In this document: one piece after another, positions 16,876 through 25,745 of the stretch
Position numbering within the stretch: position 1 is the first letter of the stretch
How the letters are laid out: every line of letters begins with the position of its first letter
From: Chryseobacterium sp. OSA05B
Lineage (GTDB): Bacteria > Bacteroidota > Bacteroidia > Flavobacteriales > Weeksellaceae
Direction: 5' to 3'
Length of the DNA: 64,000 nucleotides
NCBI RefSeq assembly: GCF_019970065.1
Contig: NZ_JAHXYH010000003.1
Span: 620,001 to 684,000, forward strand
Translations under genes and position numbers: made by a program
Notes under the pieces: generated by a model
Database searches by the model: none
The model's input: only the letters and a program-made list of their open reading frames with translations
What the model was told of the DNA's origin: nothing

Positions 16876-17691
16876 ATGTCATACGGTCTACTTAAAGGCA
16901 AAAAGGGAATTATTTTTGGAGCCCTTAATGAGCAATCTATCGCGTGGAAAGTTGCAGAAAGATGTCATGAAGAAGGTGCTGAATTTATCCTATCCAATGC
17001 TCCGATTGCTTTGAGAATGGGAGAACTTAATGGTTTAGCAGAAAAAACAGGTTCTGAAGTGATAGGTGCAGATGCTACTTCTGTGGAAGATCTTGAAAAA
17101 CTTTTTGATGCTGCTATTGCAAAATATGGTAAAATAGATTTTATCCTTCATTCTATAGGCATGTCCGTAAATGTAAGAAAAGGAAAGCATTATACTGAAA
17201 TGAACTATGACTGGTTGGAAAAAGGCTGGGATATTTCTGCTGTTTCTTTCCATAAAGTAATGCGAGTGGCCTGGGAAAAAGACTGCATGAATGAGTGGGG
17301 AAGCATCCTTGCCCTTACTTATATTGCTGCACAAAGAACATTCCCGGATTATAATGATATGGCAGACAACAAAGCTTATCTGGAAAGCATCACAAGATCT
17401 TTCGGAAATTATTGGGGAGCAAGAAAAGTACGTGTGAATACAATTTCACAATCTCCTACACCTACTACAGCAGGAAGCGGAGTGAAAGGCTTCGGTGGTT
17501 TCTTAGGGTATGCAGACGATATGTCTCCTCTGGGAAATGCTACAGCGCTTGACTGTGCGAACTACTGTGTAAGCATGTTCTCTGATCTCACTACAAAAGT
17601 TACCATGCAGAATTTATTCCACGATGGGGGCTTCAGTAATACAGGGGTTTCTCAGAAAGTTGTTGATAAATATGACGCTGAAAGTAAATAA
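16876..17691 (+). CDS. fabI: Enoyl-[acyl-carrier-protein] reductase (NADH)
   Basis: 271 residues. FabI reduces trans-2-enoyl-ACP in the last step of each fatty-acid elongation cycle. The N-terminal KKGIIFGALNEQSIAWKVA loop is the divergent NAD-binding motif of FabI rather than a normal SDR motif. The catalytic set is present: Tyr149, Tyr159 and Lys166 in the Y-x6-K spacing. The gene is monocistronic, with its own -7 element and a strong terminator 28 bases after the stop. Confidence 0.96.
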   Translation: MSYGLLKGKKGIIFGALNEQSIAWKVAERCHEEGAEFILSNAPIALRMGELNGLAEKTGSEVIGADATSVEDLEKLFDAAIAKYGKIDFILHSIGMSVNVRKGKHYTEMNYDWLEKGWDISAVSFHKVMRVAWEKDCMNEWGSILALTYIAAQRTFPDYNDMADNKAYLESITRSFGNYWGARKVRVNTISQSPTPTTAGSGVKGFGGFLGYADDMSPLGNATALDCANYCVSMFSDLTTKVTMQNLFHDGGFSNTGVSQKVVDKYDAESK

Positions 17692-17718
17692 TTAATCTGA
17701 TTGATTATACCAAAAATA

Positions 17719-17747
17719 AACCGGCGGCCTCAAAGAGGCCGCCGGTT
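17719..17747 (+). terminator. Strong terminator after fabI
   Basis: A perfect 13-bp GC-rich stem (17719-17731 with 17735-17747) with an AAA loop, followed by TCTGTTT. The A-run before it could also serve the minus strand. Confidence 0.85.
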
Positions 17748-18058
17748 CTGTTTAAAATAATGTTAATATGAAGAAGTTTTTTATTTTTCTGCTTGTTCTT
17801 TTATCTTGAAACAAAATGAACCAAAAGTTCAAGGCTGGAATCTTCCGCTAAAAATTAAAACTTGCTCCTAAAATACCCAAACTCATGCGGATTCTTCACT
17901 ACTGCTTCGGTTCAAAATTTCGCCCGCACTCAAACAGCGGGAATTTTTTAACGGATCAAATTTTAATTTTTTGAACGCTACAGCTTCCTAGGCCAGTGTG
18001 ACAGAGCAAAAACTCACTGACAGTTCCGTAATATTTAACAGCATCCAGCCTTTTAAAT
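17748..18058. repeat. Gene-free segment, probable dispersed intergenic repeat
   Basis: About 310 bases with no plausible gene between the fabI terminator and the end of a GH30 gene. From about 17800 the sequence (CTTGAAACAAAATGAACC onward, with ATTTCGCCCGCACTCAAAC and AGCGGGAATTTTTTAACGG) has the look of a conserved block. I have an impression of similar blocks between genes in other Chryseobacterium genomes, which I cannot verify here. Confidence 0.35.
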
Positions 18059-19498
18059 CTATAATATAACCGTTTGGATAGAATGTGCCGGTGCCGATAA
18101 TTTGGCAGACATTCCTTCGATCCAAAGGTTGGTTTCAATATCATTTTCAGAATCATTCATAATCACGGTGACTAACTGGCCGTTTTCATTCATGAACGTT
18201 GTAGACGTAAGGGCAGCTCTGTTTGATGAACTTCCGATTCTCTGAGCGTTGGGTTTAATATACTTTGATACGTGACCTACATAGTAATATTCATAAGTAT
18301 AATGCACTTCTCCCGTTTTTGTATCTGCAATAATCGGTGCAAAACAGAAGTTCCCTACATGGTTGGGTCCTCCGGTTTCATCCAGCAGTATATTCCAGTC
18401 GGTCCATAAAGCGGTTCCTTTGTTAAAATCATTAAGCATATTTCTTCCGTACAATTCTCCCAGACTTACATCATAAATTCCGGACATCTTGAACTGTTCT
18501 TTACATCCTTCTGTAAAGGCCAGGAATTTATCAGGAAAAGCCCTCTGAGTTTCCGCTAAATTATCGAAAAGCTGCGTTTTGTTGTTCCAGGTTTCATACC
18601 AGTGGTACCCGATTCCGTGGGCGTATTTTGAAGTTTCCGGATCGCTGAGCGTGGTCGTTGCTCTTTGATAAATCAGATCTCTGTTGTGATCCCAGATCAT
18701 TACTTTTTTGTCTTTGTAACCATTCTTCCAAAGTGTCGGTCCTAAATTATTTTTAAGAAACTCCCCTTCTTCCTCCGCAGAATAAATACATGACTCCCAG
18801 CTTTGGGTGGCCATCGGTTCATTCTGTACCGTCAGTCCCCAGATATTGATTCCTCTTTTTTCGTATTCTTTGATGAATTTAATGTAATAATCTGCCCAGG
18901 TCTGGTAATACTGGTTTTCCAGTCTTCCTCCTTTGTACAGACTTTTATTGGACTTCATCCATGCCGGCGGACTCCACGGAGAAAAGTAAAACGTGAAATC
19001 TTTCCCGATTGCTTTCTGAGCTTCTTTGATCATCGGGATCTTATATTTTTCGTCATGGGCTACATTGAAGGTCTTTAAAGCCGTATCATTGTCTTCCACG
19101 TAGGTGTAGGAGTCGCTGGAGAAATCACATGAATTCATGTTGGTACGTACTACCGTATAACCCAGTCCGTTTTTTCCAAAGTAAGCCTCCAGAATTTCTT
19201 TCTGCTTGTTCTTCGGCATTTTATAAAAAGTTTCGGCAGATGCGTCAGTAATGGCACCGCCTATTCCAATCAGTTTCTGGTATTTAAAATCCGGATCCAC
19301 AAAGATACAGGCGTCTGTTTCCTTAGGTTGCCCAAATTTTTCAAATTTAACCATTCCTTTGTCTGCCATCTTTTCGTTGGTTTTGGAACTGGTTAAAATC
19401 ACTTTCGCTGTCTTCCCTGCATTCTTCTTCCAGTAATTCTGGGCATTGGCATTTAAAAATGCACCTACTGCCAGACAGCTTACAATTAGTTTCTTCAT
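18059..19498 (-). CDS. GH30 glycoside hydrolase (endo-beta-1,6-glucanase-like)
   Basis: 479 residues with a cleavable signal peptide (cut after NANAQ). The fold is the GH30 (alpha/beta)8 barrel plus beta-sandwich. Acid/base Glu227 lies in LTVQNEPMA and nucleophile Glu330 in AFTEGC; SPWSPPAWMKSN near residue 173 is the family substrate-loop motif. GH30 subfamily 3 enzymes cut beta-1,6-glucan; subfamily 1 acts on glucosylceramide. The setting with SusC/SusD, GH3 and GH16 favours beta-1,6-glucan. It is the last gene of the locus; stop TAG at 18061-18059. Confidence 0.88.
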   Translation of the reverse strand: MKKLIVSCLAVGAFLNANAQNYWKKNAGKTAKVILTSSKTNEKMADKGMVKFEKFGQPKETDACIFVDPDFKYQKLIGIGGAITDASAETFYKMPKNKQKEILEAYFGKNGLGYTVVRTNMNSCDFSSDSYTYVEDNDTALKTFNVAHDEKYKIPMIKEAQKAIGKDFTFYFSPWSPPAWMKSNKSLYKGGRLENQYYQTWADYYIKFIKEYEKRGINIWGLTVQNEPMATQSWESCIYSAEEEGEFLKNNLGPTLWKNGYKDKKVMIWDHNRDLIYQRATTTLSDPETSKYAHGIGYHWYETWNNKTQLFDNLAETQRAFPDKFLAFTEGCKEQFKMSGIYDVSLGELYGRNMLNDFNKGTALWTDWNILLDETGGPNHVGNFCFAPIIADTKTGEVHYTYEYYYVGHVSKYIKPNAQRIGSSSNRAALTSTTFMNENGQLVTVIMNDSENDIETNLWIEGMSAKLSAPAHSIQTVIL

Positions 19499-19541
19499 AA
19501 TCTTTTTCTTTCTGTTTTTGGACTTTACCGCCCTCGCTTCA

Positions 19542-20351
19542 TTATTTATTTTGATAAACTCTTACATAATCTATATAATATTTTTGTGGAAAAATACTAT
19601 CGTCAATTCCTTCTTTTCCTCCCCAGAAGCCACCGATTGCCAGATTTAAAATAATAAAATAAGGCTGATCAAAAGGCCAAGCTTCATAAGTCTTCTCTTT
19701 ATTTTCACAGGTAAAAAACTTATGTCCGTCGATATAGACATCAATCTTTTCCGGTGTCCAATCTGCTTTATAGACGTGAAATTTCTCACTTACATCCTTT
19801 ACCACCAAAGTATCCGTTTTCTGTGTTCCCTGAATATGATTGTACTTTTTGGTATGTACCGAAGCATGAACAAACCCCTGATTGAAGCCTACATGCTCCA
19901 TGATATCCAGTTCTCCATCATCCGGCCATTTCTTCATCTTTTCACTCATCATCCAGATAGCCGGCCAGGTTCCTCGTCCTTTGGGAAGTTTCGCTCGGAC
20001 TTCTATTGTACCATATTGAAAGGAGAATTTTCCTTTGGTTAATAGCCTTGCGGATGTATATTGATTCTTTTCCCAGTTTTCTTTCCTGGCTTCAATAACA
20101 AGATTTCCACCTTCCATTCTGGCATTTTCAAGTCTGTTTTTGGTGTAAAACTGAGCTTCATCATTTCCATAACCATCTCCACCTACATCATAGTTCCACT
20201 TCAATGAATCCGGAAGACCTTTTCCGTTAAATTCATCACTCCAGATCAGTTTCTTCCCCAAATTTGCTCTGTTGGAAGCGCAGTCTGACACGGACAATAG
20301 GATTAGTCCGGTGACGCAGAGTTGAATGATATGTTGGAGTTTGATTTTCAT
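19542..20351 (-). CDS. GH16 endo-beta-1,3-glucanase (laminarinase) lipoprotein
   Basis: 269 residues. The lipobox ends at Cys24 (SVSDC), so the enzyme is lipid-anchored, probably on the cell surface. A single GH16 jelly-roll follows: LIWSDEFNG near 36, and the catalytic motif ELDIMEH with Glu147 nucleophile, Asp149 and Glu152 acid/base. The IM between the catalytic residues is the bulged (beta-1,3/1,4-glucanase, laminarinase) form rather than the carrageenase form. It sits between GH3 and the terminal GH30, adding beta-1,3 cleavage to a beta-1,6 set. Confidence 0.9.
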   Translation of the reverse strand: MKIKLQHIIQLCVTGLILLSVSDCASNRANLGKKLIWSDEFNGKGLPDSLKWNYDVGGDGYGNDEAQFYTKNRLENARMEGGNLVIEARKENWEKNQYTSARLLTKGKFSFQYGTIEVRAKLPKGRGTWPAIWMMSEKMKKWPDDGELDIMEHVGFNQGFVHASVHTKKYNHIQGTQKTDTLVVKDVSEKFHVYKADWTPEKIDVYIDGHKFFTCENKEKTYEAWPFDQPYFIILNLAIGGFWGGKEGIDDSIFPQKYYIDYVRVYQNK

Positions 20352-20526
20352 TGATGCAGCAATATTTCAGGTTTTGGCTGAAGCCGTTTTCTTTTTCGTT
20401 GCATTAAGCTAAGCGGGTTAAAGTCCGCCCCTATTGAATATATTTCGTTTTCTATTGAATTCTAATCTGTGAATTTATTTTCTGTAAATATTTTCTAGCA
20501 AAGGTTTGAAGCTCCTGTTTAACATT
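20352..20526. repeat. Gap with small GC-stem repeats inside the glucan operon
   Basis: 175 bases between GH3 and GH16. It contains GGCTGAAGCC (20371-20380) and GCGGGTTAAAGTCCGC (about 20415-20430), both short GC stems around an AAAG centre, followed by CCCTATTGAATATA. Possible intergenic repeat or mRNA processing site; no promoter is evident. Confidence 0.35.
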
Positions 20527-22749
20527 TTATTTTGTCCAAGTGATTCTTTTGGTCTGTACATTTTGAGAATCAGTTCCGATCATGATGTCGAATTCTCCGC
20601 TTTCCCAGTCAAAATTCAATGCATCATCAAAGAATTTCAGATCTTCCGGAGTCAGTTTAAAATCTATTTTTCTGCTTTCTCCTTTTTTAATGACCACCTT
20701 TTGGAAGCCTTTTAATTCTTTCACTGGTCTCACTACTTTTCCGAATAGATCCCTGATATACAGCTGCACTACTTCTTCCCCGTCGTATTTTCCGGTATTG
20801 GAAACCGTCACGCTGATATTCAATGTCTGATTTCCTTTAAGGCTTGCAGAATTTAAAACCATATCGGAATATTTAAAATCAGTATAGCTCAAACCGTAGC
20901 CAAACGGAAATTTAGGATCATTATCAAGATCGATGTAGGCTGAAACATAATTTCTGTCTGTATTGTTTTTGGCAGGTCTTCCCGTATTGTAATAATTGTA
21001 ATAAACCGGGATCTGCCCTTCAGTTCTCGGGAAGCTCATCGGAAGTTTTCCACCGGGATTCACAGCTCCAAACAGAACATCAGCAATAGAATTTCCTGCT
21101 TCAGTTCCCAGCCACCAGTTATAGGTTATAGCCGGAATATGATCCGCAGCCCAGTTGAAGATCAGAGGTCTTCCGGCGTTGATCATTAAAACGATTGGTT
21201 TTCCGGTCTTTACAATTTCTTTAAGCAACTCTTCCTGAACCCCTGTAAAACCAATGCTGCTTCTGCTTTTTGCTTCACCGCTCATGGCATGACCTTCACC
21301 TAAAGTCATAATGACTACGTCTGCTTTTTTCGCTGTTTCTACTGCTTCTGCAAACATAGATTTGTCCTGATCATCGACATTACAGCCTTTTGCATATAAT
21401 AAGGTTGAATTTTTATCCAGTTGATTTTTAATGCCGTCAAACTGCGAAACGATCCTTTGATTGTCATCTTTAAATGCAATGGACCAAAATCCATGATTGG
21501 CAACGGTCTCTTTTCCGAAGGGTCCGATTAGAGCAACCGTCTTCAACGTTTTTGAAAGCGGAAGAATATTTCCCTGGTTTTTAAGAAGAACAATACTTTT
21601 AGAACCGAATTCTCTTCCGAACTTTCTGTTTTCCTGATTATCAGTCTGTTCTTTCTGTCTCTTTTCATTGCTGAATCGGTAAGGATCATCGAAAAGTCCC
21701 ATATCGAATTTTTTAGCTAAAATCCTGCCTGCTGCATCATCTACCCATTTTGTATCTACTTTTCCTTCCTTGACCAATTTGGGAAGTTCCGTCATATACA
21801 CGCGGCTTTCCATATCCATATCACTTCCGCCAAAAATGGCTTTTTCAGCGGCTTCGTTAGCATCTTTGGCATATCCGTGAGGAATCATTTCCCCAATACT
21901 TCCCCAGTCTGAAACCACAAAACCTTTGTAATTCCACTTTCCTTTTAACAGTTCTCTTTGAATGTACTGGTTGGCTGTGGCAGGGATTCCGTTGATATCA
22001 TTGAATGAATTCATGAATGTGGCTACTCCTGCACTGGCCGCAGCTTTAAATGGTGGCAAATAAATTTCATGCAGTTGTCTTAAACTCATATCCACAGAAT
22101 TGTAATCTCTTCCGCCGACTGCTGCCCCATAAGCCGCAAAGTGTTTGGCACAGGCCATTACAGCATCAAGACTTCCCAAACCTTTACCCTGAAATCCTTT
22201 AATTCGGGCCAAACCAATTTGAGTTCCCAGATACGTATCTTCTCCGGAACCTTCCATTACTCTGCCCCATCTCGGATCTCTGGCAACATCCACCATGGGT
22301 GCAAAAGTCCAGTGAATACCATATGCCGAGGCTTCTGTCGCTGCAATTCTTTCTGATTTTTCTATCAAACCCAGATCCCAACTTGCTGCCTGACCTAAAT
22401 TGACAGGAAAAGTAGTTCTGTATCCGTGAATAACATCCTGCCCGAACAGTAAAGGAATTTTCAGTCTGGATTGTTGAGCCAGCTTCTGGAAAGCTCTCGT
22501 TTCATCCGCACCGGCTACATTCAGCATAGAACCTACTTTTCCTTTTTTTATTTCTTCCAAAACGGCTGCAGAATTGGATTTCTGAGGTCCGGTAGCATAT
22601 TCAAATCCGCTGTACTGCACCATTTGCCCTACCTTTTCCTCCAGGGTCATTTTAGAAAGCAGCTCAGCCACTTTCTGATCCACCGTTTTCTGCCCGTAAG
22701 CATTCATCCCCAGCGCTGAGCAGGCCAGTAAGAAATATACTTTTTTCAT
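20527..22749 (-). CDS. GH3 beta-glucosidase (BglX-like)
   Basis: 740 residues with a signal peptide (cut near NAYGQ) and no lipobox, so periplasmic. GH3 N-terminal barrel: KH motif at residues 202-203 (AKHFAAYG), nucleophile Asp281 in FVVSDWGS. The C-terminal alpha/beta sandwich (about 380-600) supplies the acid/base, and a fibronectin III-like domain occupies the last 90 residues. The likely role is release of glucose from beta-linked oligosaccharides made by the GH30 and GH16 enzymes. It lies 9 bases after the upstream GH30 gene. Confidence 0.93.
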   Translation of the reverse strand: MKKVYFLLACSALGMNAYGQKTVDQKVAELLSKMTLEEKVGQMVQYSGFEYATGPQKSNSAAVLEEIKKGKVGSMLNVAGADETRAFQKLAQQSRLKIPLLFGQDVIHGYRTTFPVNLGQAASWDLGLIEKSERIAATEASAYGIHWTFAPMVDVARDPRWGRVMEGSGEDTYLGTQIGLARIKGFQGKGLGSLDAVMACAKHFAAYGAAVGGRDYNSVDMSLRQLHEIYLPPFKAAASAGVATFMNSFNDINGIPATANQYIQRELLKGKWNYKGFVVSDWGSIGEMIPHGYAKDANEAAEKAIFGGSDMDMESRVYMTELPKLVKEGKVDTKWVDDAAGRILAKKFDMGLFDDPYRFSNEKRQKEQTDNQENRKFGREFGSKSIVLLKNQGNILPLSKTLKTVALIGPFGKETVANHGFWSIAFKDDNQRIVSQFDGIKNQLDKNSTLLYAKGCNVDDQDKSMFAEAVETAKKADVVIMTLGEGHAMSGEAKSRSSIGFTGVQEELLKEIVKTGKPIVLMINAGRPLIFNWAADHIPAITYNWWLGTEAGNSIADVLFGAVNPGGKLPMSFPRTEGQIPVYYNYYNTGRPAKNNTDRNYVSAYIDLDNDPKFPFGYGLSYTDFKYSDMVLNSASLKGNQTLNISVTVSNTGKYDGEEVVQLYIRDLFGKVVRPVKELKGFQKVVIKKGESRKIDFKLTPEDLKFFDDALNFDWESGEFDIMIGTDSQNVQTKRITWTK

Positions 22750-22758
22750 ACGATTATA

Positions 22759-24186
22759 TTAAAAAACATAAGTCGCCGCCGAATTTCCTGAAAGAATGAC
22801 GGGAGCGGTCTTTCCATTATATTTGATATTAAAACTTTCTTCTGCAGTGTTTCCATTCTGGATAATCAATACAGTTTTTCCGGCCGGGGTTTTAAATGCC
22901 GCCGTAGAAAGGGTTTCTGTTTGTGTAGAAGCAATACGCTGAGAACCTGCAGGCACGAATTTGGAAGCGTGCGCAATGATGTAATAGGAAACATTTCTGG
23001 TGAAATTTTCACTGTCCGAAACGGTTATTGCTCCTTTACATTCCGTACATCCGCCCTCTGTGTGAGGTTTGTACTGCGGATCATTCGCTACATTCCATTC
23101 CAAAGCAATACTGCTCCAGTTTCTCATAGAACCGATGATTACATTTTTAACGTGCCAGTTCAGGTCTTCGTTAAAAGTGCCCTTCGATCCCGTCCACTGC
23201 TCGGTAAAATACAAATTTTTATCCGGAAACGCGTTGTGCACCGTGCTTAAAGCTGAAATATCTCCCTCATATAAATGGAAGGCTGAGCCGTCAATGTATT
23301 GATAGGCCTCTGGATCTTTCAGAATATCAATGGCATATTCTGGTTTGTTGCAGTTGTGATCGTAGACTACAATTTTTGTTTTGATACCATTCTTTTTAAA
23401 CACCGGGCCTAAATGACCTTTGATGAAATCTCTTTGCTGCTCAGACAGCATCAAGAGACTTGGATTATTTCCCGGATGAAGCGGTTCATTCTGAGGCGTG
23501 ACTGCATCAATGGTAATTCCCTCTTTTTTCATTCCAAGGATGTATTTTGCAAAATAGTCAGCATATACGCTGTAGAATTCGGGTTTTAAGCTTCCGCCTT
23601 TTGATTTCCCGCTATCTTTCATCCAAACCGGAGGTGACCAGGGCGCTGCAATGATTTTAATTTTAGGATTAATCGCTAAAATCTCTTTCAACATGGCAAT
23701 CAGCTCCTTTTCATTTGCCAGACTGAATTTTGAAAGAGTCGGATCCGTTTGTCCTTCCGGAAGGTCATCATAAGAGAAAACCCTGCCATCAAGATCGGAA
23801 GCTCCGATGCTTAATCTCAGATAACTGATGGAGATTGAATTTTTATCATTTCCGAAAAGTTCGTTCAGTAAAGCTTTCCTCTTTGCCGCTGAAAGGCGGT
23901 TGATTACTTCTACGCTTCCTCCTGTCAGGGTATACCCAAAACCGTCAACATATTGAAACTTTTGAGTGTCATCAATTTCAATATTCTGCCAGCTGTTGGT
24001 ATTCGCCCCAAATTTAACCGGAGTTTGCTGTTGTAATTTTACACTTTCATTGCCTTTGGTAAGCCAGGACTGCACGTCACTTTCCTTATCAGCTCCTACC
24101 GAAGCGCACGATAAAGGAAAAAGTACCACGCCGCAAAGCAGCGCGGTACCTTTAAAAAAGAAACTATATAAACTGTGAAACTTCAT
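22759..24186 (-). CDS. GH30 glycoside hydrolase lipoprotein
   Basis: 475 residues. A long signal peptide ends in a lipobox with Cys27 (FPLSC), pointing to surface anchoring. The GH30 barrel is intact: acid/base Glu234 in TPQNEPLHPG and nucleophile Glu329 in YFTEQWTG, with AAPWSPPVWMK near residue 180. It is only distantly similar to the second GH30 at the end of the operon, so the two may differ in chain length or branch preference. As the first enzyme after SusD and the one with a lipid anchor, it is the likely surface endo-acting beta-1,6-glucanase. Confidence 0.88.
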   Translation of the reverse strand: MKFHSLYSFFFKGTALLCGVVLFPLSCASVGADKESDVQSWLTKGNESVKLQQQTPVKFGANTNSWQNIEIDDTQKFQYVDGFGYTLTGGSVEVINRLSAAKRKALLNELFGNDKNSISISYLRLSIGASDLDGRVFSYDDLPEGQTDPTLSKFSLANEKELIAMLKEILAINPKIKIIAAPWSPPVWMKDSGKSKGGSLKPEFYSVYADYFAKYILGMKKEGITIDAVTPQNEPLHPGNNPSLLMLSEQQRDFIKGHLGPVFKKNGIKTKIVVYDHNCNKPEYAIDILKDPEAYQYIDGSAFHLYEGDISALSTVHNAFPDKNLYFTEQWTGSKGTFNEDLNWHVKNVIIGSMRNWSSIALEWNVANDPQYKPHTEGGCTECKGAITVSDSENFTRNVSYYIIAHASKFVPAGSQRIASTQTETLSTAAFKTPAGKTVLIIQNGNTAEESFNIKYNGKTAPVILSGNSAATYVF

Positions 24187-24189
24187 GTT

Positions 24190-25734
24190 TTAATAGAGAG
24201 GATTTTGTTTTAAAGCCGTGTTGATCAATTCATTAAAAGGAATGGGAAGAATTTCGTTCTTGCCTGCCTTAAATCCTCTTGTTCCCAACTTAGCCGGTGC
24301 ATCTCCCCATCTTACCAGATCGAACCATCTGTGTCCTTCTCCTGCCAATTCTCTTCTTCTTTCATCTTTGATCGCCTGCATAGAAACCGGTACTGAAGTA
24401 AGTCCTACTCTGCCTCTCACCGCATCCAATAATGCCTGAGCTCTTCCTCCTGCACCGCCTAATGCTTCAGCTTCCATCAAATAGGTGTCTGCTAATCTAA
24501 TGGCGATATAATTCTGACGGAAATTAAGTTCTGTATTTCCCGGTTGAGTAGATTCATCAGCTTTTCTTGGTAAATATTTATTCAGGAAATACCCTGTATC
24601 TCTAAACCCGGGAGAATAACTAATTTTATTTTGTTGCTTTAAGCTTTTAGCGTTAAAAATCGTTGCATCAAGACGTGGATCACCTTGCATAAAGTTAAAC
24701 AGATCATCTGTGACAGGGTTAAACCCCCAGCCGGAATGAATACTTGGCGCATCATTATTTGGAATGCTTGTATTGGTTCCATAAGAAATGATTCCCACCA
24801 TCTGATTGACTGCATTCCCTTCATCTTTACCAGATCCCCAGTTATCCCAGATTCCGTTTCCTTTATTGGTATGCATTGCTTCCAAGATGGATTCTGTCGT
24901 AAATTTATTATCTATCACCCAAAGGCTGGAAAAATTGGGAACCAGCTTATATCCATACTGGCTTGTTTGGCCAGGTGTCCCGTTGACTTGTTCAAATTGA
25001 GCAGCAGCTTCCGGGTTTTTCTTATCATACAAATAAATTTTCCCTAAGATCGCTCTCGCTGAACCTTGTGTAATTCTACCAATTTCGTTGAGATTATTGG
25101 AAGCAATAGTCATTGGCAGATCTCCAATTGCTGACAAAATATCATTTTCTATCTGTGCGTAGACTTTTGCCGGATCTTCCTGAGGAATATTATAGTAATC
25201 GTCTGTTGCTAAAACAGGTTTTGTTATTAAAGGAATATTTTTAAACATTCTCAGTAACTCAAAATAATATAATGACCTCAAGACTTTTGCTTCTGCTATA
25301 AATCTTTTTCTTGTCTGATCATTCATATTGGCATCGGGAATTCTATCCAATAAAAGATTTGCATTTGCAATTCCCTGATAATAATCTCTCCAATAGCTGG
25401 CCGGCATAATCACCGGATTCAATGTATAGTTCGAAAACCCCTGAATACCTGCCCCATCCGAGGAATTTCCACCACCGGAATAGAAATCATCAGAAGCGCC
25501 ATTGAAGAATGTGACCATATTTTCAAATCCGCCCGAATATTTTCTCATCATATCGTACGTCGCAACAAGGCCCGCGAAAGACTGCTCTTCGTTTTTAAAA
25601 TAATTATTTGAATCGAAGGTTCCTGTATTTTTAACATCTTCCAGATTACTATCGTTACAAGAAACAGCTCCAAAGCTAATTCCCGTAAGCATTAAAACGG
25701 AAATACTTTTATATATAAAATTTTTGTTTTTCAT
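24190..25734 (-). CDS. SusD/RagB family nutrient-binding lipoprotein
   Basis: 514 residues. Lipobox at Cys26 (FGAVSC), then the SusD TPR-rich fold: RDYYQGIANANLLLDRIPD near residue 125, AEAKVLRSLYYFELLRMF near 150, and the conserved C-terminal AIKDERRRELAGEGHRWFDLVRWG near 455. SusD caps the SusC barrel and delivers glycans to it. The gene follows susC by 11 bases, the standard pairing, and is 3 bases before GH30. Confidence 0.95.
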   Translation of the reverse strand: MKNKNFIYKSISVLMLTGISFGAVSCNDSNLEDVKNTGTFDSNNYFKNEEQSFAGLVATYDMMRKYSGGFENMVTFFNGASDDFYSGGGNSSDGAGIQGFSNYTLNPVIMPASYWRDYYQGIANANLLLDRIPDANMNDQTRKRFIAEAKVLRSLYYFELLRMFKNIPLITKPVLATDDYYNIPQEDPAKVYAQIENDILSAIGDLPMTIASNNLNEIGRITQGSARAILGKIYLYDKKNPEAAAQFEQVNGTPGQTSQYGYKLVPNFSSLWVIDNKFTTESILEAMHTNKGNGIWDNWGSGKDEGNAVNQMVGIISYGTNTSIPNNDAPSIHSGWGFNPVTDDLFNFMQGDPRLDATIFNAKSLKQQNKISYSPGFRDTGYFLNKYLPRKADESTQPGNTELNFRQNYIAIRLADTYLMEAEALGGAGGRAQALLDAVRGRVGLTSVPVSMQAIKDERRRELAGEGHRWFDLVRWGDAPAKLGTRGFKAGKNEILPIPFNELINTALKQNPLY

Positions 25735-25745
25735 TTTTTTACTGA

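Noticed and set aside
17956..18156. Small minus-strand frame overlapping the end of GH30
   Set aside because: Out of frame with the GH30 gene and largely in repeat-like DNA; a shadow.
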